From Tabrizicola_A sp964393035 (GTDB lineage: Bacteria > Pseudomonadota > Alphaproteobacteria > Rhodobacterales > Rhodobacteraceae): 64,000 nucleotides of DNA. Shown here piece by piece: positions 17,476 to 25,014 of this stretch. The translations under genes and the position numbers were made by a program. The stretch spans positions 62,001-126,000 of the forward strand of contig CAYMRX010000001.1 of assembly GCA_964393035.1 (NCBI GenBank), in the 5' to 3' direction. Every line of letters begins with the position of its first letter. Position 1 is the first letter of the stretch. A model generated the notes under the pieces. That model worked only from the letters and a program-made list of their open reading frames with translations, did not search any database and was not told the DNA's origin.

Positions 17476-17937
17476 GTGAAAAGGAGTGTCCCGATGATCC
17501 GTGCCCTTGTTGCCACCGCCCTTGCCCTGATCTCCCTTCCAGCCCAAGCCGAAGAAGTCGGCCATGTCGGTGTCGACTGGGTGGGCAATGACATCCTCAT
17601 CGAGGCCATTGCGGACCCCAAGGTTCAAGGCGTCACCTGTCATGTCGCCTATTTCGACCGCTCGATCTATGATCGGCTGACACAAGGCAACTAGTTCGAA
17701 GATCCGTCCTATTCCGCGGTGGACTGCGTGCAGACCGGACCTGTGGTGCTGGGCGACATCGAAAAAGGCCCCGAGGGCGAGACGGTGTTTTCCGAACGCC
17801 AGTCGCTGATCCTGAAATCCCTGCAAGTCACACGAATCTATGACGAGGCGAACCGCACGCTGGTCTATCTTGCCCATGCCAATGAGGTCACCCAAGGCTC
17901 CGGCAAGATGTCAATCTCGGTCATTCCCCTGCCGTAA
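17476..17937 (+). pseudogene. creA: creA-family gene interrupted by an in-frame TAG
   Basis: CreA-family periplasmic protein of unknown function. ATG 17494 (GTG 17476 is an alternative) opens a signal peptide ending SLPAQA, then the family motifs GVDWVGNDI and DPKVQGVTCHVAYFDRS. A TAG at 17692-17694 stops it. The same frame then continues without another stop to 17937: FEDPSYSAVDC, RQSLILKSLQVTRIYDE, RTLVYLAHANEV. The stop stands where relatives have an aromatic residue before FEDPS, so one change (TGG to TAG) would explain it. Its 3' end overlaps the convergent DUF2161 gene by 17 bases. Confidence 0.8.
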
Positions 17938-18595
17938 GGCGGGCGATGTCTTCGGCATGGGCCGCAAGTGCCGCCTGCCCCGCAGCGGACAGGCCATAGA
18001 CACCCTTTTCCAAGCGTTCGAACCAGCCATAATGATCATCGCGCATCAGCGTGGTCGCCCGCGACACCCCTGTCGCGCGGGCCACATCGGCCCCCTTCAT
18101 CGCGCCGCCCGCAAGCAAAGTTAAACAGCGCAACGCATCTTGCCGATACGCCGTCATGCGCTTCACTCCGGTGCTGCCGCCCTGATTGGGGTCGCCCACG
18201 CGGCGCTGAAACTCGCGCAAAAGCTTGCCCGCCCGCACCGCATTCCGGCGCGGCTGGTAAGGCCCGGGATCTAGATGCGCCTCGACGCCTTGGCCCGGAT
18301 GAACCGCCAAGAGGCCAAGCCCCAATCGCCGACATATCGCAACGATATCCTTGTATCGCGCGGGCCAGCCCTTTTTCGGCGCAGGAACCGCAAGATAAAC
18401 GGTGTCGAACAGCGATTGTCGCGCAACGCCCTGCATCACCAGCGCCAGCGAGAACGAGAGCTTCATCTCCACGATGACCGGCGGCTCCGCCCCCCTGATC
18501 GCCATCACATCACAGGCACCGATCTCGGCCTTGATCTCATACCCCTGCCCTTCAAGAAACGCCTTGAGATCGGGATACAGGTCGGCCTCTTTCAT
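17921..18595 (-). CDS. DUF2161 family putative PD-(D/E)XK phosphodiesterase
   Basis: 224 residues. The N-terminal half has a nuclease-like core: YEIKAEIGACDVMAIRG followed by VIVEMKLSFS (Asp and E-x-K). The C-terminal third is a helix-turn-helix-like segment (MKGADVARATGVSRATTLMR). This matches the DUF2161 family common in alphaproteobacteria, whose role is unknown. Its ATG overlaps the stop of the preceding gene, so the two are coupled. Convergent and overlapping with creA. Confidence 0.8.
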   Translation of the reverse strand: MKEADLYPDLKAFLEGQGYEIKAEIGACDVMAIRGAEPPVIVEMKLSFSLALVMQGVARQSLFDTVYLAVPAPKKGWPARYKDIVAICRRLGLGLLAVHPGQGVEAHLDPGPYQPRRNAVRAGKLLREFQRRVGDPNQGGSTGVKRMTAYRQDALRCLTLLAGGAMKGADVARATGVSRATTLMRDDHYGWFERLEKGVYGLSAAGQAALAAHAEDIARLTAGE

Positions 18596-19203
18596 GCCCG
18601 CGCCGCCAGACGGTAGGCATGGGACGGATCGCGCGCAACGGCAGGCAGCACCTTGTCATATCCCGCCCGGATCACCCCTGCGATATCAGGCCGCAAGATC
18701 ACCGCATCGCCAGCCCGCCCCAGCGGCGAGCCATCGACAAAGGCCGTGTCGCCCCACAATAGAATGACCTGCGCCGCCTCGTTCAGGGCCAGCGTCTCGG
18801 CGGGCATCGCGCCAAACGCAGCATCCATCCGCAAGAAAACGAAAGCCGCCTTGATCGTGCCCTCGGCGTCAAAGCGGAAGGCGCGATACTGGTTCGCCCC
18901 TGCGGCGGCCAAGCGGTCACACAGGGGGCCAAGGTCAGGGATCAACCGATCAAGGTTTGGAACCTGCGGCAGTTCGGCCCAATCGCGGAAGAAAAACACC
19001 ATCAGATTGGCGCCCAGTTCGGGGTCTGTCTCGGCCATCTTGTGGCCGGCCAGAGTCACCACCGCCTCGATGGCCCCTTTGACGGTCGCCAGCGTGGCAT
19101 CATCGACCCCGAACACCACCGGCACAATGGGCCGGCCCCAACGAGCAAAAAGATACGAGCCATCCTTGCGGGTGAACAGCGCCTGCACATCTTCCGGGGT
19201 CAT
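18592..19203 (-). CDS. Conserved hypothetical protein
   Basis: 203 residues, no membrane segment or signal peptide, no motif I can name. Composition and codon use match the neighbours, so it is a genuine gene. It sits 3 bp after the MazG-like gene and overlaps the DUF2161 start by four bases, suggesting a three-gene unit. Confidence 0.7.
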   Translation of the reverse strand: MTPEDVQALFTRKDGSYLFARWGRPIVPVVFGVDDATLATVKGAIEAVVTLAGHKMAETDPELGANLMVFFFRDWAELPQVPNLDRLIPDLGPLCDRLAAAGANQYRAFRFDAEGTIKAAFVFLRMDAAFGAMPAETLALNEAAQVILLWGDTAFVDGSPLGRAGDAVILRPDIAGVIRAGYDKVLPAVARDPSHAYRLAARA

Positions 19204-19206
19204 GCC

Positions 19207-19515
19207 TTATTCCTTCAGCCAGCGGCCCCATTTCGCCTCGAAGGCCGCATCAAGGTCGATGCCGCGATGGGCGGCAAACATCAAGAGGAAGCCCAAAAGA
19301 TCGGCCAACTCATCGCGCAAATTCGCCTCGCGCTCTGCCAAAGTCGCATCTGCTCTGCGCGACCGGCCGGTCAATTTCAATGTCGCGGCCGCAACCTCTC
19401 CCAACTCCTCGGCAAGTTTGCCAAGGAAAAACGCCTCGTCCGGTGCAATTCCGAACCGCTCGTAATAAAGCGCCCCAACCCGCGCCGCCCGATCGACTGC
19501 CTGATTGAATTCCAT
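19207..19515 (-). CDS. MazG-like nucleotide pyrophosphohydrolase family protein
   Basis: 102-residue all-alpha protein from ATG 19515. LAEELGEVAAATLKL and LRDELADLLGFLLMF give the two E-x-x-E/x-x-x-D helices of MazG/PRA-PH-like phosphatases, which hydrolyse nucleoside triphosphates or related substrates with Mg. The substrate is unknown. The longer frame from 19785 is rejected because it runs into the ruvB end and intergenic repeats. Confidence 0.65.
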   Translation of the reverse strand: MEFNQAVDRAARVGALYYERFGIAPDEAFFLGKLAEELGEVAAATLKLTGRSRRADATLAEREANLRDELADLLGFLLMFAAHRGIDLDAAFEAKWGRWLKE

Positions 19516-19608
19516 CCCGAACCCCCCAACGCTCGCCCCTCCCCACCCCCGGGACCAGCCCCCATGCCATTGGGCTCTCGGACCAATGGCGCCCCCAATG
19601 GCAAACCC

Positions 19609-19708
19609 GGAGTATTTCCAAAGACGCAAATCCCAAGGGCACCCTTCCCTTCGATTTGCGCCTTTGGAAATACTCCACGGGCGGTCCGGAGGGTGTGAAA
19701 CCCTCCGG
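19609..19708. repeat. Intergenic inverted repeats (GGAGTATTT family) between ruvB and mazG-like gene
   Basis: Left arm 19609-19632 (GGAGTATTTCCAAAG then GCAAATC) pairs with right arm 19653-19676 (GATTTGCG then CTTTGGAAATACTCC). A second hairpin, CCGGAGGGT-GTGAA-ACCCTCCGG-like, spans 19686-19708 next to the ruvB stop. One of four related elements in this window; probably works as the ruvB terminator. Confidence 0.7.
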
Positions 19709-19721
19709 GGTCGGGCGTGGT

Positions 19722-20747
19722 CTATCCGTCGAACATGTCGCTCTGACCCGGCCCCTTCGGCGCGGCCAGCCCCAGATGCGCCCAAGCCTTTGCCCCCAGC
19801 ATGCGCCCGCGGGGCGTGCGCAGGATCAGGCCTTGTTGCAGCAGATAGGGTTCGATCACTTCCTCAATGGCATCGCGCGCCTCGGACAGAGCAGCGGCGA
19901 TAGTTTCCACGCCGACCGGCCCGCCACCGTAGTTTTCGGCCAGAAGCGTCAGATAGCGACGGTCGCCCCCATCAAGACCAAGATGATCGACGCCCAGCCG
20001 GGTCAGCGCCCGATCCGCAATCACGCGCGTCAGGTGACCATCGCCTTCAACGGTCACAAAATCGACCACCCGGCGCAGCAGGCGCCCGGCTATGCGCGGC
20101 GTGCCACGGGCGCGGCGGGCGATTTCGCGGGTGCCCTCGGGGTCGCACGTGACCCCAAGGAGCCGTGCGCCACGGGCAACGATATGGTCCAGTTCATCTT
20201 CGGTATAAAAGTTCAGCCGGGTCGGAATGCCGAAGCGGTCACGCAAGGGGGTGGTCAAAAGACCCAGACGCGTGGTCGCACCGACCAAGGTAAAGGGCTG
20301 CAAGTCGATCCGCACCGTCCGCGCGGCCGGACCCTCGCCGATCACCAGATCGAGGGCGAAGTCCTCCATCGCCGGATAAAGCACCTCCTCGACCACGGGC
20401 GACAGGCGATGAATCTCGTCGATGAACAAGACGTCGCGGGGTTCAAGATTGGTCAGAATCGCCGCCAGATCGCCCGGCTTGGCCAGAACCGGACCCGAGG
20501 TCATGCGAAACCCCACCCCCAATTCGCGCGCCATGATCTGCGCCAATGTGGTCTTTCCCAGACCCGGAGGGCCGTGAAACAGCGTATGGTCCATCGCCTC
20601 GGTGCGCCGCTTGGCGCTTTCGATGAAAACCCTCAGATTGGCGCGGGCCTCGGCTTGGCCGACGAACTCCTCCAGCGCCTGCGGCCGCAGCGCGCGATCG
20701 GTGTCCTCGGGCAGTTTTTCGGGGCGAAGGGTGGGATCGGAACTCAT
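19722..20747 (-). CDS. ruvB: Holliday junction branch migration helicase RuvB
   Basis: AAA+ hexameric motor of the RuvAB complex. 341 residues: Walker A GPPGLGKT at 59-66, Walker B VLFIDEIH near 107, sensor GATTRLGLLTTPLRDRFG, and a C-terminal winged helix (EPYLLQQGLILRTPRGR). Three bases after ruvA; last in ruvC-ruvA-ruvB. Confidence 0.98.
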   Translation of the reverse strand: MSSDPTLRPEKLPEDTDRALRPQALEEFVGQAEARANLRVFIESAKRRTEAMDHTLFHGPPGLGKTTLAQIMARELGVGFRMTSGPVLAKPGDLAAILTNLEPRDVLFIDEIHRLSPVVEEVLYPAMEDFALDLVIGEGPAARTVRIDLQPFTLVGATTRLGLLTTPLRDRFGIPTRLNFYTEDELDHIVARGARLLGVTCDPEGTREIARRARGTPRIAGRLLRRVVDFVTVEGDGHLTRVIADRALTRLGVDHLGLDGGDRRYLTLLAENYGGGPVGVETIAAALSEARDAIEEVIEPYLLQQGLILRTPRGRMLGAKAWAHLGLAAPKGPGQSDMFDG

Positions 20748-20750
20748 CTC

Positions 20751-21431
20751 TTACCCCTTCGGTGCCAAGAGTTTCAGGCTCGCCCGGATCAAGGTTGCCG
20801 TATCCGCTTCGGGAGCCTCGCCGGCCACGGTGGCCACGGCCTGCGCGGCATCGCCCTGACCATAGCCAAGGTTCATCAGGGCCGACAGCGCATCCGCCGT
20901 AAAGGCCGCGCGGGATTGGCTGGGGCTTGCGGGCTTGGCCGCTTTCTTCACGGGTGCGGGTGCAAAGGGTTCGATCACGGAATCATCGGCCTCAGCGGTC
21001 ACGGCAAGGCTGGCGCCCATTGCCATCACCGATCCTGCTTTGGATTTCAGCTCCAGAATGATGCGCTGCGCCAGTTTCGGCCCGACGCCGGGGGCGGCCT
21101 GAATGGCGCGCTGATCGCCCAGCGTAATCGCCCGGCCCACCCCTTCCGGCCCCAAAGTGCCAAGGATCGCCATCGAGGCCTTGGCCCCCACGCCCTGCAC
21201 CGTCATCAGAAGCTTGTGCCATTCCTTTTCCAGCATGGTCGGAAAGCCAAAAAGCTGCAAAAGATCTTCCCGGACCAGAAGTTCGGTGTAAAGGCTGACC
21301 GCCTCGCCCAGACCCGGCAGGCCTGCCATGGTCCGATCCGACACATGCACCACATAGCCCACGCCGCGCACGTCGATCAGCACCGTGTCAGACCCACGCC
21401 AATCCAGCCGCCCCGAAAGTTTGCCGATCAT
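20751..21431 (-). CDS. ruvA: Holliday junction DNA helicase subunit RuvA
   Basis: Tetrameric junction-binding protein. 226 residues: N-terminal OB fold (MIGKLSGRLDWRG), two helix-hairpin-helix motifs (VQGVGAKASMAIL, APGVGPKLAQRIILELK), an Ala/Lys linker and the C-terminal RuvB-binding domain (DALSALMNLGYGQGDAAQAV). Overlaps the ruvC stop by four bases. Confidence 0.97.
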   Translation of the reverse strand: MIGKLSGRLDWRGSDTVLIDVRGVGYVVHVSDRTMAGLPGLGEAVSLYTELLVREDLLQLFGFPTMLEKEWHKLLMTVQGVGAKASMAILGTLGPEGVGRAITLGDQRAIQAAPGVGPKLAQRIILELKSKAGSVMAMGASLAVTAEADDSVIEPFAPAPVKKAAKPASPSQSRAAFTADALSALMNLGYGQGDAAQAVATVAGEAPEADTATLIRASLKLLAPKG

Positions 21432-21946
21432 CCTGCCGCCCTTTTCAATGCCGCCTGCAACCGCCCCGCGCTTTGCAGATGATGCGCATGGCAGATCGCA
21501 ATCGCCAAAGCATCCGCCGCATCCGGCCCGGCAATCTTCACGCCGGGCAGGTGAAGCCGCACCATGTGATCCACCTGATCCTTGGCGGCATGGCCGACGC
21601 CCACGATGGATTTCTTCACGGCATTCGGGGCATATTCCCCGACCGTCAGGCCAAACTGCGCCGGAACCAACAGGGCAATCCCCCGCGCCTGACCCAATTT
21701 CAGCGTCGCCACCGCATCCTTGTTGACGAAAGTATGCTCCACCGCCGCCGCATCCGGCGCGTATTCGCGCAAAACCTCGGTCAACTGGCTGTGCAAGGAT
21801 ACCAAGCGCAGCGCCAGATCGCCCTCTGCCTCGCCCGGTGCCGAATGGCAGATCCCGTTGGCGACATGGCTGATGCGTGCGCCAGCGACGTCGATCACCC
21901 CCCAGCCAAGGTTGCGCAAACCGGGGTCGATCCCCAAAACCCGCAT
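21428..21946 (-). CDS. ruvC: Crossover junction endodeoxyribonuclease RuvC
   Basis: Resolvase of the RuvABC system. 172 residues from ATG 21946 (MRVLGIDPG). Acidic catalytic residues are present: Asp7, Glu in AAVEHTFVN, and Asp residues in GPDAADALAIA. The start at 22111 is rejected because the added 55 residues have no family match and the normal length is about 170. First gene of the ruvCAB unit. Confidence 0.97.
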   Translation of the reverse strand: MRVLGIDPGLRNLGWGVIDVAGARISHVANGICHSAPGEAEGDLALRLVSLHSQLTEVLREYAPDAAAVEHTFVNKDAVATLKLGQARGIALLVPAQFGLTVGEYAPNAVKKSIVGVGHAAKDQVDHMVRLHLPGVKIAGPDAADALAIAICHAHHLQSAGRLQAALKRAAG

Positions 21947-22269
21947 GGCTGCCCCCGTTTTCTGCGTTTCCCCCGAATTAGCACGAAAGAAGAACATCCG
22001 CCAAGTTGAATTGTATTTCCCGCCCGCCGCCCGGCACCGATTATGCACCCGCAGAAACCCGACGCTCCTTGCGAAAAACGCGACGTTTTCGGACACGGAA
22101 TCGTTAAGCACCTAAAATAATGGTTAATTTCAGGCAAACAGCCATGCACGGCACGCATTGCGGCCATTCCTGAACCCCCATTGCTTCGCATATGCAGCAT
22201 GACTATTTAGCCGTCATCAAAGGCAGAGACATGCCTTGGTTATGAGCAGTTCGAGAAAGGATACCCGCT

Positions 22270-22473
22270 ATGGCCGCTTATGAGACGTCCCACACGGCGC
22301 CGTTTGGCGCCATCGCCATTTTCCGCTTCGTTCAATCGGCGAACGACAAGCTTGCCGGATTTGCCGCCTGGAATGACGCCCGCGTCACCCGCAACGCGCT
22401 GGCAAAGCTGTCCGACCGTGAACTGGATGATATCGGCCTGTGCCGGGGCGACATCGAGGCGATTGGCCGCTAA
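22270..22473 (+). CDS. DUF1127 domain-containing small protein
   Basis: 67 residues with the C-terminal DUF1127 signature ALAKLSDRELDDIGLCRGDIEAI. The family consists of small Arg/Lys-containing proteins, some of which act with RNA or in phosphate and stress adaptation in alphaproteobacteria. AAAGGA precedes ATG 22270. A strong intrinsic terminator follows, so it is a single-gene transcript. A second DUF1127 gene lies at 33005-33208. Confidence 0.85.
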   Translation: MAAYETSHTAPFGAIAIFRFVQSANDKLAGFAAWNDARVTRNALAKLSDRELDDIGLCRGDIEAIGR

Positions 22474-22498
22474 GCCAACACCCGACGCAAGATATAGA

Positions 22499-22534
22499 AA
22501 AGCCGCAGTCCAGATGATGGACGGCGGCTTTTTC
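22499..22534 (+). terminator. Rho-independent terminator
   Basis: AAAGCCGC-A-GTCCA / TGGAC-G-GCGGCTTTTT, a 13-bp stem with one mismatch followed by a T-run, 25 bases past the DUF1127 stop. The leading A-run makes it usable from both strands. Confidence 0.85.
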
Positions 22535-22578
22535 ATTTGGGCCGTTGCAGGCTGACCTTGCCAAAGGCGTAATCGCGC

Positions 22579-22935
22579 TCAGCCCCGGATCGCGCTTGTG
22601 GCCGCGCCGATCTTTTCGGCCACAAAGGCGGTCACAGGATCAACCCGCATCAACCAACCGCCCAAGCGGTCAAAGCCCTGCCCAGCCTCAAGGACGGCGA
22701 CGCGGCTTTCATAGGCCCCAGCTCCGACCGAGTGGAGGATCGTGGCTTTCAGCCCCACCGCGGCAAGGGCAACAAAGACAAGTGGTATGACACGAACCCG
22801 GCGGCGGGTTTTGCGCAGGCCATAGGTGACAGACCGGCCAAGAGTGCCGGGGGCCTCATGGCCATAGCCTTTGGCTTGCGATTTTTCGAATTTCGCAACC
22901 CTGGCATAGAAGTCGAGCAAGTTTGTATCATACAT
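22579..22935 (-). CDS. Hypothetical protein with one membrane segment
   Basis: 118 residues; a basic region (GLRKTRRRVRV) precedes one transmembrane segment (IPLVFVALAAVGLKATIL, about 50-67), then a soluble C-terminus. No family recognised. The start codon lies inside a perfect 16-base inverted repeat (22925-22940). Confidence 0.6.
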   Translation of the reverse strand: MYDTNLLDFYARVAKFEKSQAKGYGHEAPGTLGRSVTYGLRKTRRRVRVIPLVFVALAAVGLKATILHSVGAGAYESRVAVLEAGQGFDRLGGWLMRVDPVTAFVAEKIGAATSAIRG

Positions 22936-22940
22936 GATAC
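22925..22940. promoter_or_regulatory. Perfect palindrome over a start codon
   Basis: GTATCAT-AC-ATGATAC, 7-bp arms and a 2-base centre, covering the ATG (22933-22935, minus strand) of the 118-residue hypothetical gene. It could be an operator or a translation-blocking hairpin. Confidence 0.35.
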
Positions 22941-23043
22941 CGGCTCCACGCGTTACGCCCCCACATGAAGACTTTCATGCGATCCAATTGTGGCGAAATC
23001 GCGGCAGAGCTATAGGCTAAGCCTTGGATTTGACAGAAACAAT

Positions 23044-24156
23044 TCAGTTCCGTTTCAGAACCAATGCCGACCATTCCCCAAGGTCATCGCGCGACACCGG
23101 GGTGAATCCGGCAGCAATATAGGCCGCCGTCACCGCCTCGGCCTGCACCGCCAGAAGGCCGGACAGGATCACCAGCCCACCGGGCGCGCAGTGCTGGCCC
23201 ATGTCGGGGGCAAGCTCGATCAGCGGGCCTTTCAGGATATTGGCGAAGATCAGGTCATAGGGGCTGGCCTGATGCAGACGCGGATGCGCAAAGCCCGCCG
23301 CCTCCAGGCATTCGATGCGGCCCTCCAGCCCGTTGATCGCCACATTGGCCACGGCAACATCGACCGCCACTTCGTCAATGTCGCTGGCGATCACCAGCGC
23401 ATCCGGCAAGACGGCGGCGGCGGCGATGGCCAGTACGGCCGTGCCTGCGCCGATGTCGGCCACCTTTGTCGGGCGCAAACCCTGCTCAAACAGCCGATCA
23501 AAGGCGCGCAGGCAGCCCAGCGTCGTGCCATGGTGCCCGGTGCCAAAGGCCACGGTCGCCTCGATCTGCAAAGGCACCCGCCCCGGATCGGTCGGCACGC
23601 GGTCGGCGTCATGGCTGCCATAGACAAAGAAGCGCCCGGCCTCGACCGGCGCCAATTCGCGCCGCACATGGGCGACCCAATCAACATCCGGCACCTCGGA
23701 AATCACGAAAGGTTTTGCCCCGGCTTGGGCGGCAAGGCCATTGATCGTGGTCGTATCAGGTGCGTCCGAGAAATAGGCGCCAACCTCCCACAGGCCCGAA
23801 CCATCTTCGATTTCAAAGGCCCCGACCCCATAGGGGGCAGGCTCCATCGTTTCGATCTGGGCCGCCAAGGCCCGCGCTCCCGCCTCGCCGGGCAGCGTGG
23901 TCAATGCCGACCATGTATGCTGCGACAGGGTTGAAACTCCAAAGGCCGCCGCCCCGAACGCTTCGGCCAGAACGGCGAGCATCACCTCGTTCGGCGCCAG
24001 CGAGAAGGTCGCGACCACCCGCACCAGCCCGGCCATGCCCTCCACATCGTAACATTCCGCCGTCAGCGCCGGGGGCTGCATCCGCTCCAATGCCTCGGCC
24101 AAGGCAAAAGCGGCGTCATCGCCTTCCAGCGTGGTCTCAGCAACGAACAAGGGCAT
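23044..24156 (-). CDS. prmA: Ribosomal protein L11 methyltransferase PrmA with duplicated N-terminal domain
   Basis: SAM-dependent methylation of ribosomal protein L11. The catalytic half is normal: AFGTGHHGTTLGCLRA, the SAM loop VADIGAGTAVLAIAAA, and FANILKGPL (the NPPF-like site). At 370 residues it is about 80 longer than the usual 290. The excess is an N-terminal repeat: residues about 4-77 align without gaps to about 82-155, roughly 27 of 74 identical by hand count. The second copy keeps the family motif EDGSGLWEVGAYF; the first has diverged (VEGMAGLVRVVATF). No internal Met offers a shorter start. Confidence 0.9.
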   Translation of the reverse strand: MPLFVAETTLEGDDAAFALAEALERMQPPALTAECYDVEGMAGLVRVVATFSLAPNEVMLAVLAEAFGAAAFGVSTLSQHTWSALTTLPGEAGARALAAQIETMEPAPYGVGAFEIEDGSGLWEVGAYFSDAPDTTTINGLAAQAGAKPFVISEVPDVDWVAHVRRELAPVEAGRFFVYGSHDADRVPTDPGRVPLQIEATVAFGTGHHGTTLGCLRAFDRLFEQGLRPTKVADIGAGTAVLAIAAAAVLPDALVIASDIDEVAVDVAVANVAINGLEGRIECLEAAGFAHPRLHQASPYDLIFANILKGPLIELAPDMGQHCAPGGLVILSGLLAVQAEAVTAAYIAAGFTPVSRDDLGEWSALVLKRN

Positions 24157-24223
24157 AGGGGCCTCCGGGCTTATCTTGGGCGGGATTAGGCCCTTGGCCC
24201 CACAGGGTCAAGTATCAGGCCAA

Positions 24224-24874
24224 TCAGGCAGTCAGCCCGATCGGGCAGGTCACGCCCGTGCCGCCCAGCCCGCAATAGCCCTCGGGGTTTTTGGCCAGAT
24301 ATTGCTGGTGATAATCCTCGGCATAGTAAAACTCCGGCGCGGGCAGGATTTCTGTCGTCACCGCGCCGTGCCCTGCTGCCCGCAACCGCTCGGCATAGGC
24401 CGCTCTCGACGCCTCGGCGGCGGCGGCCTGTTCGGGATTATAGGTATAAATCTCCGAGCGATAGGTAGAGCCGATGTCATTGCCCTGCCGCATGCCCATG
24501 GTCGGGTTGTGGTTCTCCCAAAACAGTTTCAAAAGCGCCTCATAAGAGGTGACGGCCGGATCATAGATCACCCGCACCACCTCGTTGTGGCCGGTCAATT
24601 GCGTGCAGGTTTCCTTATAGGTCGGGTTCGGGGTGAAACCGCCGGCATAGCCGACCATGGTCAGCCAAATGCCCGGTTGTTGCCAGAACTTGCGCTCGAC
24701 GCCCCAGAAACAGCCCATGCCGAACATCGCCTCGGCCATGCCTGCAGGCACCGGGGATTTCAGATCAATCCCCGACAAGAAATGCGGTTCGGTGATGGGC
24801 ATCGGTTCGGCCCGGCCGGGAAGGGCGTCTTCGGGGCAGACCATCTGCATCTTGGCGCGGTCGATCACAAGCAT
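24224..24874 (-). CDS. msrA: Peptide-methionine (S)-S-oxide reductase MsrA
   Basis: Repairs oxidised methionine. 216 residues from ATG 24874; catalytic GCFWGVE with Cys55, then YAGGFTPNPTYKETCT, GHNEVVRV, and HQQYLAKNPEGYCG with a resolving Cys near the C-terminus. The longer frame to 24994 lacks homology. Confidence 0.95.
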   Translation of the reverse strand: MLVIDRAKMQMVCPEDALPGRAEPMPITEPHFLSGIDLKSPVPAGMAEAMFGMGCFWGVERKFWQQPGIWLTMVGYAGGFTPNPTYKETCTQLTGHNEVVRVIYDPAVTSYEALLKLFWENHNPTMGMRQGNDIGSTYRSEIYTYNPEQAAAAEASRAAYAERLRAAGHGAVTTEILPAPEFYYAEDYHQQYLAKNPEGYCGLGGTGVTCPIGLTA

Positions 24875-25014
24875 GGGCGTATCTCCTGTTCTTGCCCCTG
24901 ATATAAGGCAGAAGTGCGGAATTTCGAGCCTTTTCTCACGCCGCTTCGCGTGCGGCTTCGCCCCCGTGTCGCCCCCTCCCCCGAGGCGGGGCAAAGTCGA
25001 CGACGAGGGCAGCG

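Noticed and set aside
19656..21482. 608-codon plus-strand frame opposite ruvB and ruvA
   Set aside because: Shadow frame; both ruv genes have complete catalytic motifs on the minus strand.
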